Positions 28,845 to 36,203 of a stretch of DNA of 64,000 nt are shown here, one piece after another. The stretch covers positions 6,386,001 to 6,450,000 of the forward strand of contig NZ_CP083590.1 in NCBI RefSeq assembly GCF_020099395.1. The letters run 5' to 3'. Below the pieces are notes generated by a model. It was not told the origin of the DNA, did no database searches, and saw nothing but the letters and a program-made list of their open reading frames with translations. Within the stretch, counting starts at the first letter, position 1. The number at the start of each line of letters is the position of its first letter. A program made the translations under genes and the position numbers. The DNA comes from Streptomyces mobaraensis (GTDB lineage: Bacteria; Actinomycetota; Actinomycetes; Streptomycetales; Streptomycetaceae).

Positions 28845-28915
28845 GGACTGGCGGTGGATTTCCTATGGTGTAGCGGATCCTCGGTTTCGCTAACCGGGGA
28901 TCCGCTGCTATAAGC
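28839..28915 (-). promoter_or_regulatory. Hairpin element copy B
   Basis: Arms AGCGGATCCTCGGTT (28872-28886) and AACCGGGGATCCGCT (28892-28906), loop TCGCT, one G-T mismatch that would be a G-U pair in RNA. Compared with copy A the outer pairs are changed on both arms (GTG/CAC to AGC/GCT). On the minus strand CTTATAGCAG precedes it and the 66-aa ORF follows. Together with its flanks it is a direct repeat of the copy A region. Confidence 0.8.
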
Positions 28916-29020
28916 GCTGGACTTGAGCGCGATGCTGTTCGTATCACCACCCTGATGGTTTGAAGGTGCCATTGCGCGTGTCCTGTGCAGGCGAACCTTG
29001 CGGATTGAAGCCCACCTTGC

Positions 29021-29098
29021 GGAGAGGGCTGCGGCTGGACGAGCTACCTTGCGGGCGCCTGCGGTTTTGGGCCCGGAAGGGTTGCTGACGGAGTCGCT
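29021..29098 (+). repeat. 78-bp inverted repeat, left copy
   Basis: Matches the reverse complement of 29510-29587 at 76 of 78 positions. The two copies enclose about 411 bp containing a secreted-peptide gene. The sequence itself is open in frame (RATLRAPAV...GPEGLLTESLP) in both copies. Confidence 0.85.
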
Positions 29099-29144
29099 AC
29101 CCGGGGCGACCCGTGGCGCCCGGCGACACCACAGTGGCGCCGCC

Positions 29145-29360
29145 TCAAGCGCTGCTGTCCGCGCGGAAGTCGAAGGTCATCGCAGCGGAACAGGCGACAC
29201 CTTCGGCGATGCCCAACGTCTGGGCATCCAGAGAGGTGGCAGCAGTGACAGCAGGGTAAAGAGTGCCAGGGTCGGCGTGGGCGGAGGGGGCGACTCCAAG
29301 GACGGCTATCACCGCAAGGAAAGCCCCGGCGGCGACATGCGATTTTCCGAAGATGCTCAT
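29145..29360 (-). CDS. Small secreted protein (71 aa)
   Basis: MSIFGKSHVAAGAFLAVIAV then LGVAPSAHA is a complete signal peptide with an AHA cleavage site, leaving a mature peptide of about 40 residues with a single cysteine (IAEGVACSAAMTFDFRADSS). ATG 29358-29360; the frame is open further upstream (to 29438) but the signal peptide fixes the start. It sits inside a 78-bp inverted repeat, like the passenger of a small cassette. Confidence 0.6.
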   Translation of the reverse strand: MSIFGKSHVAAGAFLAVIAVLGVAPSAHADPGTLYPAVTAATSLDAQTLGIAEGVACSAAMTFDFRADSSA

Positions 29361-29750
29361 GCTGTGCAAACGACCGCGAAAGTCACTCGTCACTGTCCAG
29401 TGAGGCTGGATCTTGAACCGCTGGGCGTCAGTGACCAACGGGGCGACGAGTTTGTCCTCCCAGCGCGCGCCTGACGGTCGTGAAGTCCTGCGTTGTGTCT
29501 TCGACGGGCAGCGACTCCGTCAGCAACCCTTCCGGGCCCGAAACCGCAGGCGCCCGCAAGGTAGCTCGTCCATCCGCAGCCCTCTCCGCAACAGGCCGAA
29601 GGCCGCCGCTGGTACGCCGGCTCTGTCCTCCGGCCTCTCGGCGCTGTGCGTGTCTGACGAGCGGCAGCTGGAGACCGGCGAGCGGATGGCGGCTGTCACC
29701 ACGCTGGTGTTCTCCCTGGCATTTCGTTCGGGCGCAACCGCCCTCGTTCG
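29361..29750. other. Non-coding stretch beside the conjugative operon end
   Basis: 390 bp between the secreted-peptide gene and the DUF317 stop. It holds the right copy of the 78-bp inverted repeat (29510-29587); nothing else recognised. Confidence 0.45.
29510..29587 (-). repeat. 78-bp inverted repeat, right copy
   Basis: Reverse complement of 29021-29098 with two mismatches. It lies 160 bases past the stop of the last gene of the conjugative operon. Confidence 0.85.
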
Positions 29751-31133
29751 TCAGCGGGCGCGTATACCGTGGCTGGGAGAAGGGATCGGCGGGCCCAGCC
29801 GTGAGGCGAGGGGCAGGGCAGGGTGTGTTGGCCTGGAAGGCGATCGGAGCCCATGTCCGAGGACCATGTGGGCGGTGAGGTCCTTGACCAGGGCTGCCGG
29901 AGCGTTCGCGGACAGGTGGATTTCCCAGTCCGGCTGGTGGGCCGCGTGGCCGCCCCAGACGGTCCACGTGGGGAGGGGGCTGTTGGTCTGCTGGGCGGCG
30001 AAGGCGTCGAACTGGACGCCGGCGGCGTGGGTGCCGGGGGCTTGCCAGGTGAGGTAGCGGTCGTCGACGGCGTATTTCCAGCCCGCGTTGGCGAGTGGCC
30101 GGGCCGCCTCGGCGATGGCGGTCTCGGTGACGCTGGTGCAGGGGCCTCGGCCCCAGGCGTTCTCCGAGGCCATGAAGGTCAGCAGGGTGCGGACGATCTG
30201 GGACGGGGTGGAGGCGGTGGCCTTGCCATGCCACAAGAGGTCGCTGACCGGGGTCTCGTAGGCGGCGAAGGCCCACTTGATGTCGCGGCCGTCGGCCTCA
30301 TGGTCGAAGAGGGCGCGCAGGGTGAGGGATTCGTGGCTGGCGATAGTTGCGTTCTCGCCCCGGGCCCGCACCTTCTCCCAGTCGGCCTGTGTGGCGAGGA
30401 AGTCGTGCAGAAGGACCTCGTGGTCACCGGCCTCGGCGGCATACACGGGGACGATCTCCGGTGCCGGCCGCGCGGGCTTGCGTTGTGCTCCGGATGCAGT
30501 GGAGGACGGTGCGGTTGTGCCTGTGGTGGCCAGGGCCTTGGCTGCTTGTTGCTCGGTTTCCGTGGCGGGCACCGGACCGGGGCGGACCGCCTCGCCGTAC
30601 AGCTTCTGGAACTCCGCGATGGCCTGGGTGGGGGTGTCGTAGACGAGGGCGACCTGCCGCAGGTGGTCTTCGCCGTGGAGGTGGATGCTTTCGCCGCCCG
30701 GGTAGGTGCCGACCGCGACGTGGGTCCAGCCGTCGTGGGCGTGGGCGTGGATGACGAGGCGGCCGGAGGCGATGTCGTCGTAGACCTTCTGGGCCTCGGC
30801 GGAGACCTCGCGGATTTCGTCCCGGTTCAGCCAGTGCATGGGGTGATCGAGCCACGTCCACTCGCTGTCGATGTCCTCCTGCAGGTTGGGCGTGATCTCG
30901 ACGGTGACGCCTGCCTTTCGCAGGGCGTGGGCGGCCTGGTCGGCGTAGTAGGGCTCCTCGCGGTCGATGCGGGCCAGGATCATCGTCTGGTCGTCGGTGG
31001 GGCGAAACCCGTGGACGCTCAGCAGCGCTCGGGCAGCGTAGGTGTCGGTGCCGACGGTGGCGGCGGTCACGGCGTTGGGGTGCTCGGGGTGCCAGCCGAG
31101 CCGGACGTGGACGTGGAAGGCGGGATCTGGCAT
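29751..31133 (-). CDS. DUF317 domain protein (large)
   Basis: 460 residues. The C-terminal 120 residues hold the DUF317 signature (WKYAVDDRYLTWQAPGTHAA, WTVWGGHAAHQPDWEIHLSA). The N-terminal region (HVHVRLGWHPEHPNAVTAAT, HALRKAGVTVEI) is a separate alpha/beta unit also found alone in Streptomyces plasmid proteins. DUF317 proteins are nearly confined to actinobacterial plasmids and integrative elements; function unknown. Start ATG 31131-31133 or TTG 31143-31145. It is the last gene of the long minus-strand operon; a C-terminal scrap of a relative is at 9054-9216. Confidence 0.8.
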   Translation of the reverse strand: MPDPAFHVHVRLGWHPEHPNAVTAATVGTDTYAARALLSVHGFRPTDDQTMILARIDREEPYYADQAAHALRKAGVTVEITPNLQEDIDSEWTWLDHPMHWLNRDEIREVSAEAQKVYDDIASGRLVIHAHAHDGWTHVAVGTYPGGESIHLHGEDHLRQVALVYDTPTQAIAEFQKLYGEAVRPGPVPATETEQQAAKALATTGTTAPSSTASGAQRKPARPAPEIVPVYAAEAGDHEVLLHDFLATQADWEKVRARGENATIASHESLTLRALFDHEADGRDIKWAFAAYETPVSDLLWHGKATASTPSQIVRTLLTFMASENAWGRGPCTSVTETAIAEAARPLANAGWKYAVDDRYLTWQAPGTHAAGVQFDAFAAQQTNSPLPTWTVWGGHAAHQPDWEIHLSANAPAALVKDLTAHMVLGHGLRSPSRPTHPALPLASRLGPPIPSPSHGIRAR

Positions 31134-31187
31134 GGGTGTGCTCAATTCGCGGGGCCCGGCCGGACGTGCGGCGGCCGGCCGGTGAGG

Positions 31188-32321
31188 TCATCGGGTGACG
31201 CGTTGCGCTGCGGAAGCGGGATGGCCGGAGCCGCGGGGCGGCCCGGCTCGGGCGGCTACCGGTGCGCGGGGCATGCGCAGACGGGTCGATGGCGCTGGGG
31301 ATGTGGTGGCGCGCTGCCAGCGGGTCCGGACGGCGGTCAGCTCGGCGAGGGCGCGGCGGCTGCCGGTGACGAGCTGGTGGGGGCTGTTGGCCGGGTCGTC
31401 GGCGAACGCCTGGATCCGCAGGGCGGCGAGGCGGGCGTGGTCGAGCAGGGCGCGTTGGAGGACGCGTTCACCCCAGTGGTCCGGCGAGCCGACGGGGTTC
31501 GTCACCAGGGCCATGAGGTCGGCCGGCGCGAGGGCGGTGGCGAGCAGGCCGTGGTGCTGGGCCTCCCAAAACACGGTGACCGGATCCACGGGATCACCTC
31601 GGTGGGCCAGGGCGGTCAGAGCGCAGAAAAGGGCGCCGTGCAGGGGCAGGGCGAAGTCGTCGGCCTGCAGCCAGCGCATGGTCTTCACGTCGTCCGGGCA
31701 CGCGGTGGCGGCGGCCAGCAGCAGTTGTTCCTCGGACAGCGCCTCTCCACTGCGCTCGCGTGGCGGGAGTGAGGGGAGCGGGGTGCGCGGGAGGGAGCCG
31801 GGGTGCGGGGGGAACTGGCCGGCGAGGTCGTTCAGGAAGCGGGTCAGCGTGTCGGCCTCGGCGAGGACGGTGGCGGTGGGGTTGGGGCCGGTGGTGTCGG
31901 TGGTGGCTTGGGCCAGGCGCGTCGCGTGTATGCGCAGGCTTCGGCGGGCGTGATCGGCGCGGACCATCCGTGCGTACGCCGCCGCGTGCTGCGGCCAGGG
32001 GCAGGCGTCGACCAGCGTGTGCAGGTAGGACGCGGTGAGCCCGGCCGCTTCACGGCGCGCCGCCATAAGGACGGCGTTGAGCCAGGCCGGCTCGCTCCGG
32101 TGCACCTCGGGTACCGGGGGCGGCACGGTGTGCATGGCGGCGAAGAGGGCGCTGTGGGCGGGGTCGCCGAAGTGCTCGGGCGCGAGAGTGGTGAGGGCCC
32201 GGAGACGGTGGGGGTCGAGGAGCAGCGCTCCGAGCAGGGCCTGCTCGGCGTAGTGCACGGCCGGCCTGGGCGTCGGCTCCTCCAGGCCGCTCTCCTCGTG
32301 CGGCAGTTCGGGGCGTGGCAT
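31188..32321 (-). CDS. Tandem DnaB-N-domain protein (helicase domain absent)
   Basis: 377 residues with two repeats of the DnaB N-terminal helical domain: AEQALLGALLLDPHRLRALT...LAPEHFGDPAHSALFAAM near residues 25-65, and EEQLLLAAATACPDDVKTMR...WLQADDFALPLHGALFCALT near 200-245. No RecA-type ATPase motifs follow. In DnaB this domain binds primase and loader, so the protein may recruit or inhibit host replication factors for the element. ATG 32319-32321 overlaps the methyltransferase stop (ATGA). Confidence 0.75.
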   Translation of the reverse strand: MPRPELPHEESGLEEPTPRPAVHYAEQALLGALLLDPHRLRALTTLAPEHFGDPAHSALFAAMHTVPPPVPEVHRSEPAWLNAVLMAARREAAGLTASYLHTLVDACPWPQHAAAYARMVRADHARRSLRIHATRLAQATTDTTGPNPTATVLAEADTLTRFLNDLAGQFPPHPGSLPRTPLPSLPPRERSGEALSEEQLLLAAATACPDDVKTMRWLQADDFALPLHGALFCALTALAHRGDPVDPVTVFWEAQHHGLLATALAPADLMALVTNPVGSPDHWGERVLQRALLDHARLAALRIQAFADDPANSPHQLVTGSRRALAELTAVRTRWQRATTSPAPSTRLRMPRAPVAARAGPPRGSGHPASAAQRVTR

Positions 32322-33577
32322 CAGGCGGCCAGGGTGAAGTCGTCGCGGTTGAGGGTCTTGCCGACGTGCGGGGCGAGCAAGTGCGCGGCCAGCCGGGGTG
32401 GGACCGCGTTGCCGATTTGGGAGAACTGCTGCCCCTTGTTTCCCTGCGAGGGGTAGTCGGCGGGGAAGGTCTGCAGCACCCCGGCCTCGGCCGCGGTGAT
32501 CCGCACCGACTTCGGCACCGGCGCTTTCGCGCCGGATCCGCCGGGCACCGGCTCGGGCATCCACAGGCACTCGTTCGCGCGGTGCCCGAAGAACAAGGTC
32601 CCCGCCGGCTCATCTGCGCGCCGCACTGTCGCGTGGGACTGGTTGTTGCTGCGCAGCGACCAGGACCAACGATGGACCTCGCAGTGGTGGGCGGGTCGGT
32701 CCTCACCAGCGCTGTACCGCTCGGGCGGCTTCAAGCCCTGATGCCGCGACGCGAGGGTGACGCTCGTCGGGGTGGCGTGATGTTTCCAGGTTCCGCGGCT
32801 TCGGGCGTCGGCGAGGGCTTTGCGGGAGCCGGAGGGGAAGGGCTCGGGGCCCCCGCCAGGGCCTCCGCCGGCGCAGACGGTGGGGACGGGACGGTCGGTG
32901 GCACCCCAGCCGAGCGCCTCGGCCATCGACACCCACCGTGCCCTACCGGGGCCGAAGAGCGTCTGCGGCTCGGCGATCTTCGCGTGGGTCGGGGCCGGCG
33001 GCTCGGCGGTGCGGGCGCGGGAGGCGAGCAGGATCGCCCGCCGTCTGGTCTGCGGCACCCCGTAGTCGGCGGCGTTGAGGATCCCGGTCCACACGGAGAA
33101 GCCCCAGCCGCGCAGGATCGCGGCGTACTGCTTCCACAACGGCAGGACGTCCGGCACTTCCTCCATGGCCACCCACTCCGGTTCGCCGGCCTGGTTGAGC
33201 GCGTAGAGGTAGCGCATCGGCTCGGCGGCCAGCAGGGACCGCTCGTCCCGGCATGCGCTCAGCAGTCCGGCGCGGGTGTCGCGGCCGCGGGCGAGGTCGG
33301 CGACGGCCTGGTGAACGAGCGGCTGGTCGACCAGGCCCAGGCGCTTGCCGGCCATCGACCATGCCTGACACGGCGGGCTCGCGATGAATCCCGCGGTTTT
33401 TCCGACGAAGGGCGCGACCGGGTACAGCGCCACATCGGTGCGAAGGGTCAACTGCCCGGCTGCCGCTCGCGTTTTGCACGCCCAGGCGTCCCACTCCAGT
33501 CCCACGTCGCGTACGCCGAGGAGCGACAACGCGTGCGACCATCCGCCGGGTCCGGCGAAGAGATCGACAACGATCAC
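32321..33577 (-). CDS. DNA (cytosine-5) methyltransferase
   Basis: 418 residues. Motif I (DLFAGPGGWSHAL), catalytic motif IV (SPPCQAWS), motif VI as MEEVPD (the usual ENV is EEV), motif VIII (QTRRRAILL) and motif X (QIGNAVPP) are present in order, with a target-recognition region of about 100 residues between VIII and X. GTG 33575-33577 overlaps the stop of the PAPS-reductase-like gene (GTGA). No restriction endonuclease is adjacent, so it is a solitary methyltransferase or one half of a modification pair with the upstream gene. Confidence 0.9.
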   Translation of the reverse strand: MIVVDLFAGPGGWSHALSLLGVRDVGLEWDAWACKTRAAAGQLTLRTDVALYPVAPFVGKTAGFIASPPCQAWSMAGKRLGLVDQPLVHQAVADLARGRDTRAGLLSACRDERSLLAAEPMRYLYALNQAGEPEWVAMEEVPDVLPLWKQYAAILRGWGFSVWTGILNAADYGVPQTRRRAILLASRARTAEPPAPTHAKIAEPQTLFGPGRARWVSMAEALGWGATDRPVPTVCAGGGPGGGPEPFPSGSRKALADARSRGTWKHHATPTSVTLASRHQGLKPPERYSAGEDRPAHHCEVHRWSWSLRSNNQSHATVRRADEPAGTLFFGHRANECLWMPEPVPGGSGAKAPVPKSVRITAAEAGVLQTFPADYPSQGNKGQQFSQIGNAVPPRLAAHLLAPHVGKTLNRDDFTLAA

Positions 33578-34509
33578 GCGGCCAGCCCGAAGTCGGAATG
33601 CACGGCGTTCGTTTCGGCGCCGCGGCATGCCCACGGGGAGCAGCCGTTCTCGACGCCCTGTTCCAGCTCCTCGGCATCCACCGCTGATGTGCCGGGCGGC
33701 TGCTGGAGGGCAGCCCATTCGGCAGCGGTGACGTGGTCGATCGGGGCTTGGTCCAGCGGCAGGCGGGAGGGGTGGAGGAACGCTTCGCCGAGCAGGCGGT
33801 TGCCGACGGCGTTGGCGCGGGCGTTGCCCTTGCGGATGGCCGCGTCGAAGGCGACGACGTCCGCCCACTCCGTGGGCGAGGTGTCGCGGATGTGCCGCCA
33901 CTGGGCGTTTCCGTGGAACGGGCAGCCCAGGCAGCTGGATTTCGGGGTGTCGGCCAGACCGAGCGTGGTCAGGTAGCGGGTGCAGTCGGTGCGTGACCAG
34001 CCCATGTCGATAAGGGGATGCCGGTTGCGCATGTATTGCACGTCGGCGTCCTTGGCGCGGTGGAATTCGTCGGTGGAGATACCCACCCACTGCTCGGCGA
34101 AGGTGCCCTTCGGGATGCGTGCGGGATAGGGATATCCGAGGAGTTCGCGGACCTTCGCCTTGATCGGTTTGATTTTGTATTCGCCGGTGCACTGCCTGCG
34201 GGTCATGCCGGGTCGGCCGTCCTGGTTGAGGATGTACAGCGGCATGCTGGCGAAGCGATGAGAGGGGTTCAGCGCGTCGTTGCGGTCGTTGCCGGAGGAT
34301 ACGCGCAGGATCGGTATGCCGGCGGGCGCGGCTACTTCTCGTTCCAGGCGGTCGAGATGGGCGTAGACGGCGGCCGGTTCCCAGCCGGTGTCGACGAAAA
34401 GGGCGTAGTCGACCTTGGGGAGAACCCTTTGGGCTGACAGCGCGAGCAGCGCGCTGGATTGAACACCAGCACCGAGGGAAATGGCACGGAATCGGGGAGC
34501 GGTTGAAAT
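33574..34509 (-). CDS. PAPS-reductase-like (adenine nucleotide alpha-hydrolase) protein with an ATT start
   Basis: 311 residues if begun at ATT 34507-34509. The N-terminal PP-loop reads ISLGAGVQSSALLAL and is followed by DTGWEPAAVYAHLDRL, as in CysH/DndC-like proteins of phages and mobile elements. A cysteine pair (SSCLGCPFH) and an earlier cysteine (RRQCTGEYKIKPIK) may bind a cluster. From the upstream stop (34576) to ATG 34245 the frame has no ATG, GTG or TTG, yet conserved residues begin right after ATT, which has AAGGA seven bases upstream. Overlap with the methyltransferase gene implies a joint role in DNA modification; inference. Confidence 0.75.
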   Translation of the reverse strand: MSTAPRFRAISLGAGVQSSALLALSAQRVLPKVDYALFVDTGWEPAAVYAHLDRLEREVAAPAGIPILRVSSGNDRNDALNPSHRFASMPLYILNQDGRPGMTRRQCTGEYKIKPIKAKVRELLGYPYPARIPKGTFAEQWVGISTDEFHRAKDADVQYMRNRHPLIDMGWSRTDCTRYLTTLGLADTPKSSCLGCPFHGNAQWRHIRDTSPTEWADVVAFDAAIRKGNARANAVGNRLLGEAFLHPSRLPLDQAPIDHVTAAEWAALQQPPGTSAVDAEELEQGVENGCSPWACRGAETNAVHSDFGLAA

Positions 34510-34665
34510 GGTTGTTCCTTGAGCGGTGGGGGCTGTGACTGCCGAGTGGTCGGCAGGGCGAGACGCGGAGCGCCGTCACCGGTGGAGGGCATGCTGGCGA
34601 CGGCAGGCGATGGCTGAGAAGGTTCTCGGCTGGGCGGTGAGGCCGAGCGGACGGGCTGGGCTCGA

Positions 34666-35466
34666 TCAGCGAGTGCGGGCCGTTGAACGGGCCGCCGGCC
34701 GGGCAGGTGCCGCCGGGGAGCGAGGGGCGGGCGTGCCGGTGGCGAAGGTGGCGGACAAGGTCCGGCGGCCGGCGGCGGTCAGGTGCGGGCGCTGTCGGCG
34801 ACTGCCGTTTGGAAGGGCCTCACGCAGCAGGAGGTGCTTGGCTTCCAGGGCCCGCAGTGTCGTACTGCTCACCCGCCTCTCGCCGCTGAAGACGTCGAGC
34901 TTGTCGTCCCGGCCCTCGACCGTCACCTGGCCGCGGGCGACGGCCCGCAGGGCCGCCAGCTGCGCGGCGGAGAGTGCGTGGGGCGGGTGGACGAGGGCGG
35001 CGTGCTGTCGTTGCATCTCGCCGCCGAGGAGTTCGGCGGCCTCGACCGCGTCGTCCGGGCCGAGGGCGGTCAGGTCGCGGGCGATTGCGATGCGGGCGCG
35101 AACTTCCTGGTAGGCCAGAGCGAGAGTGCGCTCGTCATGGGGCTCGTGCCCCTGGGGGCGGGTCGCTTCCAGGAGGTCCGCGGCGTCGAGGAGGTGTTCG
35201 GCTGCTTCGGTGATCAGGTGGGCTAGCTGCCTGATCCGCAGCTCGCTCCTGCGTACGGCGGGCGCGGGGTGCAGCGGTTGGTGTGCGAGGGCGTCGGCGG
35301 CGTCGAACGCCTCGTGGGCCACGCGCTGGGTGAGCGGGAGGTGCAGGAGGAGCTGTCGGGCTGGCGCGGGTGAGGCGAGGTTGATGGCGGGGAGGGCGTC
35401 GTTGTGACGGGTGATGTGGGAGGCCAGGGCGAGGATCTGCTCGGGAAGGAAGGGGTCGGCGGCCAA
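34666..35466 (-). CDS. Hypothetical protein with C-terminal winged-helix-like domain
   Basis: 266 residues, mostly alpha-helical Ala/Leu-rich sequence (LPLTQRVAHEAFDAADALAH). The last 80 residues (SAAQLAALRAVARGQVTVEG...SSTTLRALEAKHLLLRE...LTAAGRRTL) look like a winged helix. It resembles in layout the protein at 62889-63623. Probably an element-specific regulator or DNA-binding protein; not assigned. Confidence 0.6.
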   Translation of the reverse strand: MAADPFLPEQILALASHITRHNDALPAINLASPAPARQLLLHLPLTQRVAHEAFDAADALAHQPLHPAPAVRRSELRIRQLAHLITEAAEHLLDAADLLEATRPQGHEPHDERTLALAYQEVRARIAIARDLTALGPDDAVEAAELLGGEMQRQHAALVHPPHALSAAQLAALRAVARGQVTVEGRDDKLDVFSGERRVSSTTLRALEAKHLLLREALPNGSRRQRPHLTAAGRRTLSATFATGTPAPRSPAAPARPAARSTARTR

Positions 35467-35511
35467 TGAAGGGGTCCTTGGGAGCGAAGTGTGTCGTGGT
35501 GAAGCAGCGGC

Positions 35512-36114
35512 TCAGCGCGGGCGCCGGCTCTGTCGAGGGACGGGAGACGGCCGTGCCGGAGTGGTCGCGCCGGTGTGGCCGGGGGCCGCGGGGATCGCCT
35601 TGGGCGTGGGTATGCCGAGGGTGATCTTGCTGGGGAGGCCGAGGGACGACAGATGTGCTTCGGCGCGGGCGACGGCGCCGACCGCTTCGCGCTCGCTCAG
35701 CTGGGCGGCCAGGACGTGTCCCTGCGGGGTCGGGGCGAACCCGTGCTGGGCGATCACGTCGCGGGCGGTCGGCGCGTGGACGGTGGCGGTGACCTGGCCG
35801 TCGGAGAGGTCGAAGCGGACGGCGGCCTCGGGCACGGGCCCGGCGGCCGGGTAGCGGGTGGTCCAGCTCAGGTCGACGAAGTCCATGGTGTGCGCCAGGA
35901 GAGCGTGCAGCGCGTCGCCGGTGCGGTTGTGCGCCTCTTCCGCCGAAGTACCGGGCGGAAGCAGGTACACGGTGCGGCGGTTGTGTTCTCGGGCGGTGAA
36001 GCCGCTGGCGGTCAGGGCGCGGTGGGCGGTGCGGATCGGGCGGTTGAGGACGATGAAGGTGTGACCGTCGTCGGTCGAGCCGACGACCACGTCGTGGTGG
36101 TCGATGAAGGCCAT
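35512..36114 (-). CDS. Conserved hypothetical protein of the transfer operon
   Basis: 200 residues, starting MAFIDHHDVVVGSTDDGHTF. Two alpha/beta repeats (HRALTASGFTAREHNRRTVY; DVIAQHGFAPTPQGHVLAAQ) resemble the N-terminal unit of the large DUF317 protein, followed by a Pro-rich tail. Lies between the coupling protein and the winged-helix gene on the same strand. Function unknown. Confidence 0.6.
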   Translation of the reverse strand: MAFIDHHDVVVGSTDDGHTFIVLNRPIRTAHRALTASGFTAREHNRRTVYLLPPGTSAEEAHNRTGDALHALLAHTMDFVDLSWTTRYPAAGPVPEAAVRFDLSDGQVTATVHAPTARDVIAQHGFAPTPQGHVLAAQLSEREAVGAVARAEAHLSSLGLPSKITLGIPTPKAIPAAPGHTGATTPARPSPVPRQSRRPR

Positions 36115-36203
36115 GTCACTCCATAAAGAGATACAGATGGAGAACGGAGGAGCCGATGCCTCCGCAGGAGGGCGCCAGCGCCTGCTGCGGCGGCACTGGC
36201 GGA

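Noticed and set aside
34332..34592. An 86-codon minus-strand frame starting at ATG 34592 as the start of the PAPS-reductase-like gene
   Set aside because: It is in a different frame; the PP-loop residues are read only in the frame that begins at ATT 34509.
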